DNA of 64,000 nucleotides, from assembly GCA_019218375.1 (NCBI GenBank), contig JAHUUK010000003.1, positions 1-64,000 on the forward strand, in the 5' to 3' direction. A model generated the notes under the pieces. That model searched no databases and was not told the origin of the DNA. It saw nothing but the letters and a program-made list of their open reading frames with translations. Origin of the DNA: Dermabacteraceae bacterium TAE3-ERU5. Lineage in GTDB: Bacteria; Actinomycetota; Actinomycetes; Actinomycetales; Dermabacteraceae. This document shows, one piece after another, positions 1 through 9,775 of the stretch; within the stretch, counting starts at the first letter, position 1, and every line of letters starts with the position of its first letter. A program made the translations under genes and the position numbers.

Positions 1-591
1 GCCCGCCTCCCCGGTGTAGAGCGCGGCGGTGTGGCCCGACAGTTGCGGCTGCGGGGTTATCAGCCCGGCCAGGCGGCCCGCCTGGTCGGAGGCGAGCGCG
101 TTCATCGGGTAGAGCAGCAGCGCCTTGGTGCCGCTGATGCCCATTCGGCGGGCGCGGGCCACGTGGTCCAGCACCGGGTAGAGGAACGATTCGGTTTTGC
201 CGGAGCCGGTGCCGGTGGTGACCAGGGTGGGGGCGGGGATGCGCATCCCCGCGCCGTCGCGCTGCCCGCCCGGCCAGGTCGGGTTGCTGGTGAGGCGGCG
301 GAACGCGTTTTCCTGGTGCACATAGGGCGTGAAACCGGCGGGCAGCCAGGAAAGCGGGCGGGCGGGTGGGATGCCGCCGCCGTAGGCGCTCTGCGCCCGG
401 TATTCGGCGCTGGGCCGGTAGGGGGTGCGGGCGCGCAGGTAGGGGCCGATAACGATGCCGTCTTCACCCTCCAGGAACGCCGCGAGGGCGTTCTTGGCGG
501 GCTGATCGGCCAGCGAAATCGAGGTGGTGATGTATTCGCTGACGGCCCGCACCAGGTTTTGGGCCTGGCGGGTGGGGAGTAGCTCAGCCAT
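1..591 (-). CDS. drmA: DrmA-like DISARM helicase, N-terminal 197 residues (cut by window edge)
   Basis: Reading the minus strand from the ATG at 591 gives 197 open codons running off the window. A Walker A motif TGTGSGKTE is followed by LLLYPMNALASDQ, the helicase Ia-type segment typical of DrmA, and a Q-motif-like FTPYVHQENAF lies upstream. In DISARM, DrmA is an SF2-type helicase that binds DNA together with DrmB. The start codon overlaps the end of the methylase gene by 8 nt (ATGGCTGA), with GAAGAGGC upstream as ribosome site, so the two are translationally coupled. The C-terminal helicase lobe, and drmB and drmC if present, would lie left of the window. A generic DUF1998-type helicase is the alternative, but order and neighbours favour DrmA. 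Confidence 0.82.
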   Translation of the reverse strand, partial: MAELLPTRQAQNLVRAVSEYITTSISLADQPAKNALAAFLEGEDGIVIGPYLRARTPYRPSAEYRAQSAYGGGIPPARPLSWLPAGFTPYVHQENAFRRLTSNPTWPGGQRDGAGMRIPAPTLVTTGTGSGKTESFLYPVLDHVARARRMGISGTKALLLYPMNALASDQAGRLAGLITPQPQLSGHTAALYTGEAG

Positions 592-3500
592 GGTTTGCCT
601 CTTCGCCGTTCGTTTCGGTTTCCGCGCCGGTGCCGCCCGCCGCCGGGTCCGCGCCGCCTGCGGCGCGCAGCACCTCGGCGAAGTGGGCGTGGGCCTGGAT
701 CAGGCCCGCCTCGCGGTCCAGCAATTCGCCCGCTCCCTTGGGGTGCTGTTTCCCGGCCAGCGTGCCGTCCGGCAGGTAACGATAGGAGGTGCCGGAGCGG
801 CCGGTGCCCCGGTCGTAGTTGCGCAGCACGCCGAACTGGGTACGGTAGATGGTGGCCAGGGTTTCGGCGTCCACGCCGCAGACGTGCGCCATGATCGCGT
901 CCAGTTCGATCAGGGCCTGGCGGCGGTCCTCGTCCAGCCGCAGCGGGGTGGCGGCGTTCCATTCGGGGCCGACGCCGCCGAGCGCGGGCCGGTTCTCGCG
1001 CTCGCGACCGCCTGCCCAGGCATCGCGGGCGAAGGAAGCATCCCAGCAGGCCTCCCAGAGCGGCGCGTAGGCCTCCGTGAGGCAGTTCAGGCGCAGCGCC
1101 CGCAGCAGGGCGTGCGGGGCCAGCGGGTGATCCTCGGGGATGCGGGGCAGGCGATCTACAGCTTTACCCAAAATATCGGCAGCAACCGTGGCGCGAATCA
1201 TGAAATCTGCTAATAAGCTACTCATTGAAGCAGCAGCTAAAGCAGTTCGACGAATCCCCTGAGAACCTAAGTAACCATGTGCCTGCACGGTAAAGACATG
1301 CGCTGCACCTGGCGGAAAAACGGCAGGAATTAGGGTCCTCTCCCCCGTCAGCGCAGCCATACGCCGCCAGAACACCCGGAACGTATCTCGCACCGGCACG
1401 GTCTCGCTCCCAGCCTCTCCCAGCGGCCACTCCCCGTAGGCCGCGTCGTATTCCGCCCGGCTCCGGCCGCTCTCGGCGGGCGAAAGGTAGAGCGGCTTGT
1501 ATTCGGTGATCGGCAGGGCGTCCGCGGGCAGCTCCCGCAGATCCACCGGCGTGTAGTCCTGGTTGCCGCCCATGGTGGCGTTGCGGGACTTGCTAAACGG
1601 GGTGCCGATGTGGAAGTACGGGCCCTGCAGGATCGCCTCGCGCCAGCTCGGGGCCTGGCCCCAGCGGGAGTGGAAGAAGCCGTCCCGCCTACCGTACGTC
1701 TCATTCCAGCCGGTGGAGTACCCGTGCGGCCACTCCCCCAATCTGGGGGCGGCAGCCAGAGCCGCCAGGGCCTCGGCGGCGGAGGCATTCACGGCGCTCA
1801 CCATGCGGGCGCTCAGCGGGCTGGCCTCGGGGGCCTCCATCATGTCCCGCCAGACTGCCAGCGCCGAAGAGTCCACCCTTTGCAGGCGGGCGCGGTGCGG
1901 GCGCAGGTCCCAGTTGCCCTCATCATCCCTAAACCCCGGCTCCGGCCCGGAGCCGTCGTGGCGCAGCGAGCGCAGGGCCGTCTCCGGGTGATACAGGCTC
2001 ACCGCGTTCAGGAACAGCGGGCTTTCCCGCCTGCCCCCGTAGACGTTCACGCTGTAGGCAACCAGGTGGTGCACCTCGGCAAAGAGCTGCTTTTCGTTGA
2101 TGAACCCGAAGTGGCGGCGCAGCCGCGCGTAGGTGGCCTTCCGCAGCGGGTACGCCTTGGCATCGCTGAAGTGGGTGGGCGGGTGGAGCAGGCAGGTCAC
2201 GCCGCCGCTGGCCTGGTGCCGCCAGGTCTGCGCCATGAACGCCCGGTAGAGGTCGGGCCTGCTACCCGCGATCTCCGGGTAGAGCGCGGGAGCCGTCAGG
2301 GTCTCGGCCAGCGCCGTCGCCTCCCCCACTTGCCGCAGCACCGTCTTGCGCGCGCCCGGCAGGCCCAGCGTGAACGGCAGGCGCTCGCGCTTTTGCGGCT
2401 CGGAAGGCTTGTCGTGCAGCCCCCACCAGGGGTCGTGCTCGGCGTAAAGCTCGTTCAGTTTTACATCGGGCCTCACCCAGGGAGGGTTGCCCACCTGCAG
2501 ATCGAACCCGCCGCGCGCGAACACCTGCGGGAACTCCAGCTCCCAGTGGAAGAAGCGCTGTTCCGCAGCAATATCTCGCACCGTATCCAGCCACGGGTGC
2601 TCCGCCCGCACCTTCGCCACCGGCTCCATGCCCGTGGCGCGCAGGTTCAGCAGCTCCTCCGCCGCATTTAGCTGCTCCCAGCTCAGGCCCGCCACGTCCT
2701 CGGCCGCGCCCAGCACTATATCGCTCGCGCCGGGGCTAACGGCCTTCGCCAGTTCCTTATCCAGGTGGGAATCAAAATCGCCCAGCAGCGCCCGGCAGGC
2801 CTCCAGGTATTTCGCGCGGCTCGGCGGCAGCCAGCTCGCGGCGGCACCATCGCCCGCCGCCTCCGCAGCGCCGCCCGCAGCCGCGCCGTACGCAGCAGCG
2901 CAACCCGCGCCGTCCTCCGGCACCGGCCAGAACCAGAACGCGCACCAGGCATCCATCACCAGCCGCAGGCGCTGATACGCCGAATCCTCGTCGGCCAGGC
3001 CCGCCTCGATCTGTTCGCGCGTGGCCCTATTGACCCGCTTCTGCGCGGGCAGAAAATCGGCCCGCCACACCTGAAGATCGCGGCGCGTATCGGCCTCCGC
3101 CAGCTCCAGGCGGCGCTGCACCAGGTGCCAAAGCTGCTCGATCCGCTGCGAAAGGCCCTGCAAAACTTCTACCTGATCGTTACTGAAACGCTCCGTGTGC
3201 CCCGCCAGCCACTCGCGCAGCAGCTTCGCGTTCGCGGGCGCGAGCTGCTTCACGTCCTTCTGCCCGGCGGCGGCACCCCAGCCCTCACCCGGCAGCAAGA
3301 ACTGGAAAATATGGCCCTTCGGTAGCGGCTCGCTGAACGGCAGCGGCTCGCCCGCCTCCTGCCAGAAAGACTTCGGCAGCCGCTTCGCCGCCACCCCCTT
3401 CGCCTTCGCCGCCGCCTTATCGTCGGCCCCCAGCGCGCTGCGGGAAAGCACCGTGCGGCGCGCACCCACCAGGGAATTACCGTTGCGCAGGCGCAGGCCA

Positions 3501-5719
3501 AACCAGGGGGCGCTCAGGCCCTTGGTCATCGTATCCAGCCAGAGCGAAACCTCCGCCAGTTCCACCGCCGTGGAGTTCAGATCCACGCCGTACACGTTGT
3601 GCAACGCAATATGCGCCTTCACCCGCTGCAGCTCGGTGGCGTAATCCTCCGGGTCCACCCGCAGGCCCAGCTCCGCCTGGCGGCGGCGCAGATACTCCGC
3701 CGCGAGCTGACGCACCGCCTCGATGGCGAACGCGCCGGAACCCAGCGCAGGCTCACACACCGTCAACTTCAACACTTCCTCGGCGCTCGTGCGCCTGCGC
3801 ACAACCGCCTCGCCCCACACGTTCGTGCCGTGGAACAGGCCGCCCGATGCGGTCGCCGCCGCCGTATCCGCGTCGGCAAAAACCCGCTCCCCGGCGGGCG
3901 GCTCCGCCACCACCGGGTCAAGCAGTTCCGCGAGCGCCTGCGAAACCGTGAAACGGGTCAATACCTCCGGCGAATAGTAGGAGGCCGAACGCTGCCTATC
4001 GCGGCCCGAAAGCCTGAACACGAACTCGCCCTCGCCGTAGCGCTTCGCCTCCCGGCCGTGATCAGTCTCCCTGCTGACCACGAAATCCTCGTATTCGTCG
4101 GCCACCGAACCCATGCCGCCCGGAGTCTCCGCCACCAGCCAAGAACCGTTCTCCGGATCGCCGCCGCGCGCCACCTCAACCATATTGCGCTTCGCAAACG
4201 AACCCGTGTAGCTCATCAAAGATTCATAGACCGCACCCAACTGGTTAATGCCCAGGGTCGCGTAACTGACGTAGCCACGGCCCTTACCCTTGCGCTCCCG
4301 CTGCAACAGCAGCAGCTCCAAAACCTTCTGCAAAACGCCGTTGCCCAGGCCCACCTCGGGGCCGCCCGGCTCACCCATGCCAGCCTGGCCATCAATCAGG
4401 GAAATGCTGCCCGGCCTAAACAGATCGGCCCGCAACGGCTCAAACCGCAGCGAATCGCCAGCTCCCGCCGCCGCAGCGTCGGCCAAGCCTTCCGTGCCCG
4501 CAGCCGCGCGCTCATCCTCCGGTATGTGCCCCTCATCCACCAGGGTGAACAGCAGGCGCAAAGACTCATACAGGTACGTGCCCTGCCGGTCCCCGTCGCG
4601 CGCCGGGCGCAGCGCAAAATCGCGCAGCCGCGAAAGCGAATAGCCCTCCTTGTAGGCGGCCGCTCCCACCGGCAAAATTTCCAGCTCCGGCGAAGCCTCC
4701 GCAAAAAGCAAAAACAGGATGCGATACAGGTAGCGCAGAGACTGCCGCGCAAGCAGCGCCGCCTCCCTATCCGTTTTGAGCGGCGGCAGGCCCTGCTGCG
4801 CACGGCGGTGCACCACCTCGTTCGCAATCAGCTCGATGCTTTCCCGCACGCCGTCACGCAAATCGGCCGAAACACCCACCGCGTTCAACACCGAAGCGGC
4901 CAGCACCCCCGTGAACCAGACCTCGCCAGTCGGGCCGGGCAGCAACGCCGGAGCCGAAACGCACGCCAGCGCCCGCGCTAGCTCGCCATACTGTTTCGTA
5001 TCGTGACGCTCCACCACCGTCTGCAAATCAATCGCCAGATAACGGCTCTCCGCCCAGTTCGCGGACGCCCCCAGCAGGGCGAAACGGCCCGCCAGCACCA
5101 GCAGGAACTCCGGCGGGTTATCCCCCACCGCCAGGGCGGAAAGCAACGTGGAAACCGATTCCGTGGTTTTGTCGGCCATACCCGGCAGCGGAACCGCCAC
5201 CGGCAGCGTACGCGCATCCCGCACCAGCAAATCCTGCCACGAACCCACCGGCAGCGCCTCCACCAGCGCCAGCGACGGCGCGTCTGCCACGCCCTCCACC
5301 GGGTTGGCGGTGTACAGACTCAACGGGCCGTCCTGACTAAAACGCACGTGCGCAGGCACCTGGTGACGGGCCAGGCCCAGCACCTCAAGCAGCAGCTCGT
5401 TCAGTTCGCTGCGCACAAACACCGCTTCCGGCTGCACCGGCGCGGCAGAAGCGGCCTGCGCACCGGCGGGGCGCGGATCGGCCTCCCGGGACTCCTCCGC
5501 GAAACGCTCCGCCTCCACCCCGGACCGCACCAGCAGCGACAACAAACGTTCACGGTTAGCGGTGTAGCGGCGCCACGGCGAATCCGGTTCATCCTTCAAC
5601 CCGGCCCACAGATCGCGCACCATCGCGCCGAACGAAGCCGTGCCCGAACCGTCATCGGAAACGAAAAAGAACTCGCTGACGAAATCACCAACCAGATTCA
5701 GCGCATCACTCGCCGCCAC
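584..5719 (-). CDS. drmMI: DISARM class 1 N6-adenine DNA methylase DrmMI
   Basis: A very large (about 1711 residue) Eco57I/type IIG-like adenine methylase. The SAM-binding motif EPALGSGAF lies near residues 656-664 and the catalytic NPPW motif (gamma-MTase, N6-adenine) near 1078-1081; a long target-recognition/C-terminal region follows. I prefer the GTG at 5719, preceded by GAGGCGGGGG: it gives the family-like start VAASDALNLVGDFVSEFFF and overlaps the drmD end by 14 nt. The frame stays open upstream to 5821 but that part lies inside drmD. In class 1 DISARM this enzyme marks self DNA. There is no nuclease motif I can recognise, so it is not obviously a stand-alone type IIG restriction enzyme; order drmD-drmMI-drmA matches class 1. 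Confidence 0.85.
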   Translation of the reverse strand: MAASDALNLVGDFVSEFFFVSDDGSGTASFGAMVRDLWAGLKDEPDSPWRRYTANRERLLSLLVRSGVEAERFAEESREADPRPAGAQAASAAPVQPEAVFVRSELNELLLEVLGLARHQVPAHVRFSQDGPLSLYTANPVEGVADAPSLALVEALPVGSWQDLLVRDARTLPVAVPLPGMADKTTESVSTLLSALAVGDNPPEFLLVLAGRFALLGASANWAESRYLAIDLQTVVERHDTKQYGELARALACVSAPALLPGPTGEVWFTGVLAASVLNAVGVSADLRDGVRESIELIANEVVHRRAQQGLPPLKTDREAALLARQSLRYLYRILFLLFAEASPELEILPVGAAAYKEGYSLSRLRDFALRPARDGDRQGTYLYESLRLLFTLVDEGHIPEDERAAAGTEGLADAAAAGAGDSLRFEPLRADLFRPGSISLIDGQAGMGEPGGPEVGLGNGVLQKVLELLLLQRERKGKGRGYVSYATLGINQLGAVYESLMSYTGSFAKRNMVEVARGGDPENGSWLVAETPGGMGSVADEYEDFVVSRETDHGREAKRYGEGEFVFRLSGRDRQRSASYYSPEVLTRFTVSQALAELLDPVVAEPPAGERVFADADTAAATASGGLFHGTNVWGEAVVRRRTSAEEVLKLTVCEPALGSGAFAIEAVRQLAAEYLRRRQAELGLRVDPEDYATELQRVKAHIALHNVYGVDLNSTAVELAEVSLWLDTMTKGLSAPWFGLRLRNGNSLVGARRTVLSRSALGADDKAAAKAKGVAAKRLPKSFWQEAGEPLPFSEPLPKGHIFQFLLPGEGWGAAAGQKDVKQLAPANAKLLREWLAGHTERFSNDQVEVLQGLSQRIEQLWHLVQRRLELAEADTRRDLQVWRADFLPAQKRVNRATREQIEAGLADEDSAYQRLRLVMDAWCAFWFWPVPEDGAGCAAAYGAAAGGAAEAAGDGAAASWLPPSRAKYLEACRALLGDFDSHLDKELAKAVSPGASDIVLGAAEDVAGLSWEQLNAAEELLNLRATGMEPVAKVRAEHPWLDTVRDIAAEQRFFHWELEFPQVFARGGFDLQVGNPPWVRPDVKLNELYAEHDPWWGLHDKPSEPQKRERLPFTLGLPGARKTVLRQVGEATALAETLTAPALYPEIAGSRPDLYRAFMAQTWRHQASGGVTCLLHPPTHFSDAKAYPLRKATYARLRRHFGFINEKQLFAEVHHLVAYSVNVYGGRRESPLFLNAVSLYHPETALRSLRHDGSGPEPGFRDDEGNWDLRPHRARLQRVDSSALAVWRDMMEAPEASPLSARMVSAVNASAAEALAALAAAPRLGEWPHGYSTGWNETYGRRDGFFHSRWGQAPSWREAILQGPYFHIGTPFSKSRNATMGGNQDYTPVDLRELPADALPITEYKPLYLSPAESGRSRAEYDAAYGEWPLGEAGSETVPVRDTFRVFWRRMAALTGERTLIPAVFPPGAAHVFTVQAHGYLGSQGIRRTALAAASMSSLLADFMIRATVAADILGKAVDRLPRIPEDHPLAPHALLRALRLNCLTEAYAPLWEACWDASFARDAWAGGRERENRPALGGVGPEWNAATPLRLDEDRRQALIELDAIMAHVCGVDAETLATIYRTQFGVLRNYDRGTGRSGTSYRYLPDGTLAGKQHPKGAGELLDREAGLIQAHAHFAEVLRAAGGADPAAGGTGAETETNGEEANHG

Positions 5720-8633
5720 AAGAAACCCCCGCCTCAACGTCGGCCATATCCTCCGGCACCACAACCAGCACCGGCCGCGCAAACACCGCTCTCTCAGAAA
5801 CCCGGCCCGCCTGCGGATCAAGCATCCCCCGCTGGCGCAAAACCTCCGGGTTCATCCACGCCAGCGCCTGCTCCCACTGCGCATTCGCGGCCTCACGCAC
5901 CGCCTCCATATAGGTGCGCGAACACTCCAGGGCGGGCTTCACCAAGGCCCCGAAACGCTCCGGCTGCGCCACCGCGATACCGGGAGAATCCGGGCCCAGG
6001 CCAAGATCTGCAAACAGCTCCCGGGGAGACGCCGCCGCCTCCGGGCTCCAACCCGTGAAATCGTTTTTACTGCACCGCAACAGAGCGGAAGAAAGCGTAT
6101 AACCGAACTGGTTGACCGCGGAAAGCTGCACCAACACAGTCGGGGTATCCACCTTGCCCACCACCGTGAAGACCTTATCCGGCGGCTGCTTCGCCCGCAC
6201 CCGATTCGCCACCCACTCCAGCGCCGGATGCAGCGGCGAAAGGAAATGCGTATCCGGCCAGAACGAAGACGAATCCACGCCCCGCGCCGCCACCAGGCGC
6301 TCCCCCGCGAGCGCGCGGTCCTCGGTCAAAACCAGCCGGTTCATCACGCCGCGCTCGTCCCGATACTGCTTCGGCAAGACCTCCAGTCGCGCCCGCAAAT
6401 CGGTATCCGGCACGAAACTGAGCGTGCCACCCGTACCGTCGGCCCCCGGATCGCCCTCCCGGCGGAAAGCGATACCGCCATCTTTCGGGTCCCGTTCCGG
6501 CTTGCCGTCAAACAGGCGCACCACGCCCGCCTCCAAAAAGTCACTGCGCGAACGCCACAGGCCGGTAGCGGCCGCATGATCCATACCCTGATCGGCCTGC
6601 CCGGCGGAAACGTCGGCACGCGCGGCGAGCGCGGCCTGCACCCCCGCCAGGTCACCGTTCAACAACATGCGCGCCCAATCCGTGCCGACCTCACCCGCAG
6701 CCACGGCGGCCACCGACGGCACCGCCTCATCGAAGTCCACGCGGCCCTCCAGCACGCGCGTAATCGCCTTCTCTTCCAGGTCAGGGCTGTACGCACCCAG
6801 CAGGGAACCCGAATCGCCAAGCGCCCGGTGCGCCTCACGTTCACGCTCCAACAGACGCTGCAAAACGTGCACGTCACCCACCAGCTTCGGATGAGCAAGG
6901 CGCAGCAACAACGCGTAAATCTGCGGCGGCACCCGCTGGCCATAACGGTCAATCCTGCCGTTACGCTGCTCAATACGGATCAGCGACCACGGCACGTCAT
7001 AGTGCACCAGGCGGTGACAGTGCGCGTGCAGATTCACGCCCTCGCTCGCCACATCGCCCGTAACCAGGATGCGCAGCGGGGAACGGCCCCGCTTAAACTC
7101 CTCCACCAGACGCTGCTGGTCCACGTCATCCATGCCGCCGTGCATGATCGCAATGTTTTCTTCCGCCAAGCCCGTGTCGGCCAGCAGATTCTTACGCAAC
7201 CATTCCAAGGTGGGCACGCGCTCCGCGAACACCACCACGCGCTCCGGCGAAAGCGTGCCATCCGGGCGCAGGCCCACGCCCATCTCGGCCAGGCAGCCGC
7301 GCAGCCGCACATACTTCGCGCTCAAAGACGCATCGTGCAGGCACGGCTCATTCAGGGCGCGCAGCCGCACCAGCGCGGCCCGCTCCCTAGCAAGCTGTTC
7401 CAGCCGCAAAGAATCCTGCGCAGCAACCGCCGCCTGCTCATGCCTATCAAGCACCCGCAACCGGTTATGCAGCGTCTCATCCAGCGCGCTGGGGGAAGAA
7501 AAGAACGATTTTGCGATAGTCCACGGGAACAGGCGATCACTCCCGCCGGAAACCGGCGACGCGCCGGTAACCGGGTGGGTCCACACGTCAGCGATCTCGC
7601 TACCCACCGCGTTCTCAACCTCGGACGCGGGGATCAGTTCATTACGAGGTTCCTTAGCCACCGCCCACGAATCACCAACCACACCCTTCACTTCGTCCGA
7701 GTGGCGATGTCGGCGCACCATCACGTCGGGCAGCCGCTCCTTATCCACCTGCCCCCCGGAAACCAGGGACGGATCGAGCAGCTTCACCAGCTCCGCGAAA
7801 GAATCCTCACGGCCGTTGTGAGGCGTGGCCGAAGCCAGGATCAGCGTGTCCGTATGCGGGGCCAGCAACTGCGCCAACCTGTTATTTTGCGTATCCCGAT
7901 TGCTGACGTTATGCGCCTCATCCAGCACCACCGCATCCCAGTGGTAGCGGCGCAGATCGTTCTTGAAAACGTCCTTTTTCAGGGTGTCAATCGAAATCAG
8001 CACGCGCTGGTAATGAGCAAACGGGTTCTGCGTGGCGGGCAACTTCTGCTTAATCGCCTTCACGCCGCGCGAATCCAGGCGCATGAACGGGATCGCGAAA
8101 CGCGTCCACATCTCATGCTGGAACTGCTCCAACACCTGGCGGGGAGCCACCACCAGGATGCGGTCACCGCGCTTGCGTCGGATCAGCTCAGACAAAATCA
8201 TGCCGATCTCCAGCGTCTTACCCAGGCCCACCGCGTCGGCAATCAACATGCGCGGATGCATACCCGGCGTCTTCAGAGCCTTAGAAACGGCGCTGAGCTG
8301 GTAAGACAGCGGATCGGCCAGGCAATCCCGGGACACGGTCAAATCGGTGTACCCCATCGGCACCGCGGTGGCAGCCAGCACCGATTCCAGCCAAAGCCGC
8401 GTATTGCGGTAATGCGAAGAATTATCCGCAACCGTTTTCACGTTGCTCATATCGAACGGCTTAATGTTTTCCAGCTTCGTGAAAAACACGGCCTCTTTAT
8501 CGGCCACGAAATTCGATACGCCGCGCACGCGCAGCAGGCTGCCATCGCCGGTCTGCTCAACGGCGTTAATCATCCAGGTTTCATCACGCGCATTCACCAG
8601 GCTCCCCGAAGCAAAAACGGTATCGGCACCCAC
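5706..8633 (-). CDS. drmD: DISARM class 1 SNF2-like helicase DrmD
   Basis: 975 residues, GTG start at 8633 with AAGGAG nine bases upstream. SF2/SNF2 motifs are in order: Walker A ADAVGLGKT (132-140), DEAH box (238-241), motif III SAT (268-270), motif V TGDVASEGVNL (525-535) and motif VI QRNGRIDRYGQ (556-566). This is the layout of DrmD, the class 1-specific helicase; RapA/HepA-like helicases are similar, but the following methylase and DrmA settle the call. It is the first gene of the minus-strand operon; its upstream region carries only the repeat-rich gene-free stretch, so the promoter should lie just right of 8650. No frameshift or missing motif is seen, so the gene looks intact. Confidence 0.87.
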   Translation of the reverse strand: MGADTVFASGSLVNARDETWMINAVEQTGDGSLLRVRGVSNFVADKEAVFFTKLENIKPFDMSNVKTVADNSSHYRNTRLWLESVLAATAVPMGYTDLTVSRDCLADPLSYQLSAVSKALKTPGMHPRMLIADAVGLGKTLEIGMILSELIRRKRGDRILVVAPRQVLEQFQHEMWTRFAIPFMRLDSRGVKAIKQKLPATQNPFAHYQRVLISIDTLKKDVFKNDLRRYHWDAVVLDEAHNVSNRDTQNNRLAQLLAPHTDTLILASATPHNGREDSFAELVKLLDPSLVSGGQVDKERLPDVMVRRHRHSDEVKGVVGDSWAVAKEPRNELIPASEVENAVGSEIADVWTHPVTGASPVSGGSDRLFPWTIAKSFFSSPSALDETLHNRLRVLDRHEQAAVAAQDSLRLEQLARERAALVRLRALNEPCLHDASLSAKYVRLRGCLAEMGVGLRPDGTLSPERVVVFAERVPTLEWLRKNLLADTGLAEENIAIMHGGMDDVDQQRLVEEFKRGRSPLRILVTGDVASEGVNLHAHCHRLVHYDVPWSLIRIEQRNGRIDRYGQRVPPQIYALLLRLAHPKLVGDVHVLQRLLEREREAHRALGDSGSLLGAYSPDLEEKAITRVLEGRVDFDEAVPSVAAVAAGEVGTDWARMLLNGDLAGVQAALAARADVSAGQADQGMDHAAATGLWRSRSDFLEAGVVRLFDGKPERDPKDGGIAFRREGDPGADGTGGTLSFVPDTDLRARLEVLPKQYRDERGVMNRLVLTEDRALAGERLVAARGVDSSSFWPDTHFLSPLHPALEWVANRVRAKQPPDKVFTVVGKVDTPTVLVQLSAVNQFGYTLSSALLRCSKNDFTGWSPEAAASPRELFADLGLGPDSPGIAVAQPERFGALVKPALECSRTYMEAVREAANAQWEQALAWMNPEVLRQRGMLDPQAGRVSERAVFARPVLVVVPEDMADVEAGVSCGGE

Positions 8634-8950
8634 TAGAAACGGCTCCTTAACGCGTGGCTGGCAGTGACTTTTCCAGTCTACCGGCCAGGGGTGGCGGCAT
8701 ACTTACGCGAGGCAGCCCCTCTAATCTGCCAACGCTTAACACCGCGACCCTCGGCCTCTCCCTTCGCCCTGCCTGCCCTCGCCCCTTCCTGCCCTAGCCC
8801 CTCCTGCCGCATCCCCATCTCGCCCTCCTGCCGTATTCCCTCCCCTCCCTCCTGCCCTTCGCTGCTATCCCCGCCCCCTTCTCTTCTTCTCTTCCCCCTC
8901 CCTCCTCTACGCCCTATTCACCCTCCCCCTCCCGCCTCCCCGGCCCACGT

Positions 8951-9090
8951 TTTAACGTTTGGGTGCACTTTCCGCAGATAACCCCCACCCCTTAACGTTT
9001 GGGTGCACTAACTGCTGCGAAAACCCCTTTTAACCCCCACAAAGTGCACCTGAACGTAAGGGACAGCAAAAAGTGCACCCAAACGTCACC
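8951..9090 (-). repeat. Composite GTGCAC repeat, copy 1 (reverse orientation)
   Basis: Four copies of the motif ACGTTTGGGTGCACTTT or its complement: two direct on the plus strand near 8954 and 8994, two inverted near 9041 and 9069, arranged around a core with GGTTAAA on the minus strand. The same architecture recurs at 9438, 11581, 13580, 18128, 19183, 37674 and 55666. Confidence 0.9.
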
Positions 9091-9437
9091 CTCCCACCGC
9101 TTTTCCTGGCCGCAATCCACTGGCAGCCAACCCCAAAATAAAAACGCACCCCGCCGTACCTAAGCCCAGGCAAACCCAAACCCACTCAGCCAACTGCCCG
9201 CCCAAAGCCGGGAACGGCACTCACCCAAGGCCCTTCCCCGAAAACCCCTGCCGCCTCACGCCTCAAGCAATTACCAACATCGTGAGCCCGTTACCTCACG
9301 CCCAAATGTCGCCTCCCGCTACTTTTCCTGCCCCACCACATGCCCTATTTCACTCACCCCTGCTGCATCTCCTTGCCCGCCTGTCGTATTCCCTCTGCCC
9401 TCCTGCCTCCCCTCCTGTCCGCATCCCCGGCCCAGGT

Positions 9438-9577
9438 TTTAACGTTTGGGTGCACTTTCCGCAGGTAACCCCCACCCCCTAACGCCTGGGTGCACTAAAC
9501 GCTACGAAAACGCGGTTTAACCCCCACAAAGTGCACCCAAACGTCACGCCCAACCAAAAGTGCACCCAAACGTCACT
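9438..9577 (-). repeat. Composite GTGCAC repeat, copy 2 (reverse orientation)
   Basis: Same four-motif structure and core as copy 1. The core reads GCTACGAAAACGCGGTTTAA on the plus strand. The left flank (CCCGGCCCA.GTTTTAACG) is shared with copy 1 and, inverted, with the right side of copy 4. Confidence 0.9.
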
Positions 9578-9654
9578 GCCAGCGGCACAAAAGTCAGCGG
9601 AAAGAGCCCCCGCCCCTCCCTCCATTTCCCTCAGCCGCTTTCCTGACCCGCCCG

Positions 9655-9775
9655 CTGCTTATCCCGGCCACCCCCTATATCCCCGCTGCACCTCTATCCC
9701 GCCACACACCCCCTATATCCCGTCCAGGCACTCCTCTATCCCGGCTAAACACCACCTCTATCCCGGCCAGATAAA
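9655..9775. repeat. Degenerate ~20-nt tandem repeat (CTCTATCCCGGCCA-like)
   Basis: About six units related to CTCTATCCCGGCCA follow each other every 18-24 nt on the plus strand. No protein frame is convincing across it. Function unknown. Confidence 0.6.

Noticed and set aside
102-962. A 286-codon minus-strand frame at the left edge
   Set aside because: It is out of frame with both drmMI and drmA, whose frames carry the conserved motifs.
5640-8636. A 998-codon plus-strand open frame opposite drmD
   Set aside because: It is the antisense shadow of a high-GC gene: His/Arg/Gln-rich, no domain, no ribosome site; the minus strand has intact helicase motifs.
8951-9577. Possible CRISPR array
   Set aside because: The repeated words are in inverted pairs, unit spacing is uneven, 'spacers' are shared between copies, and no cas gene is near.
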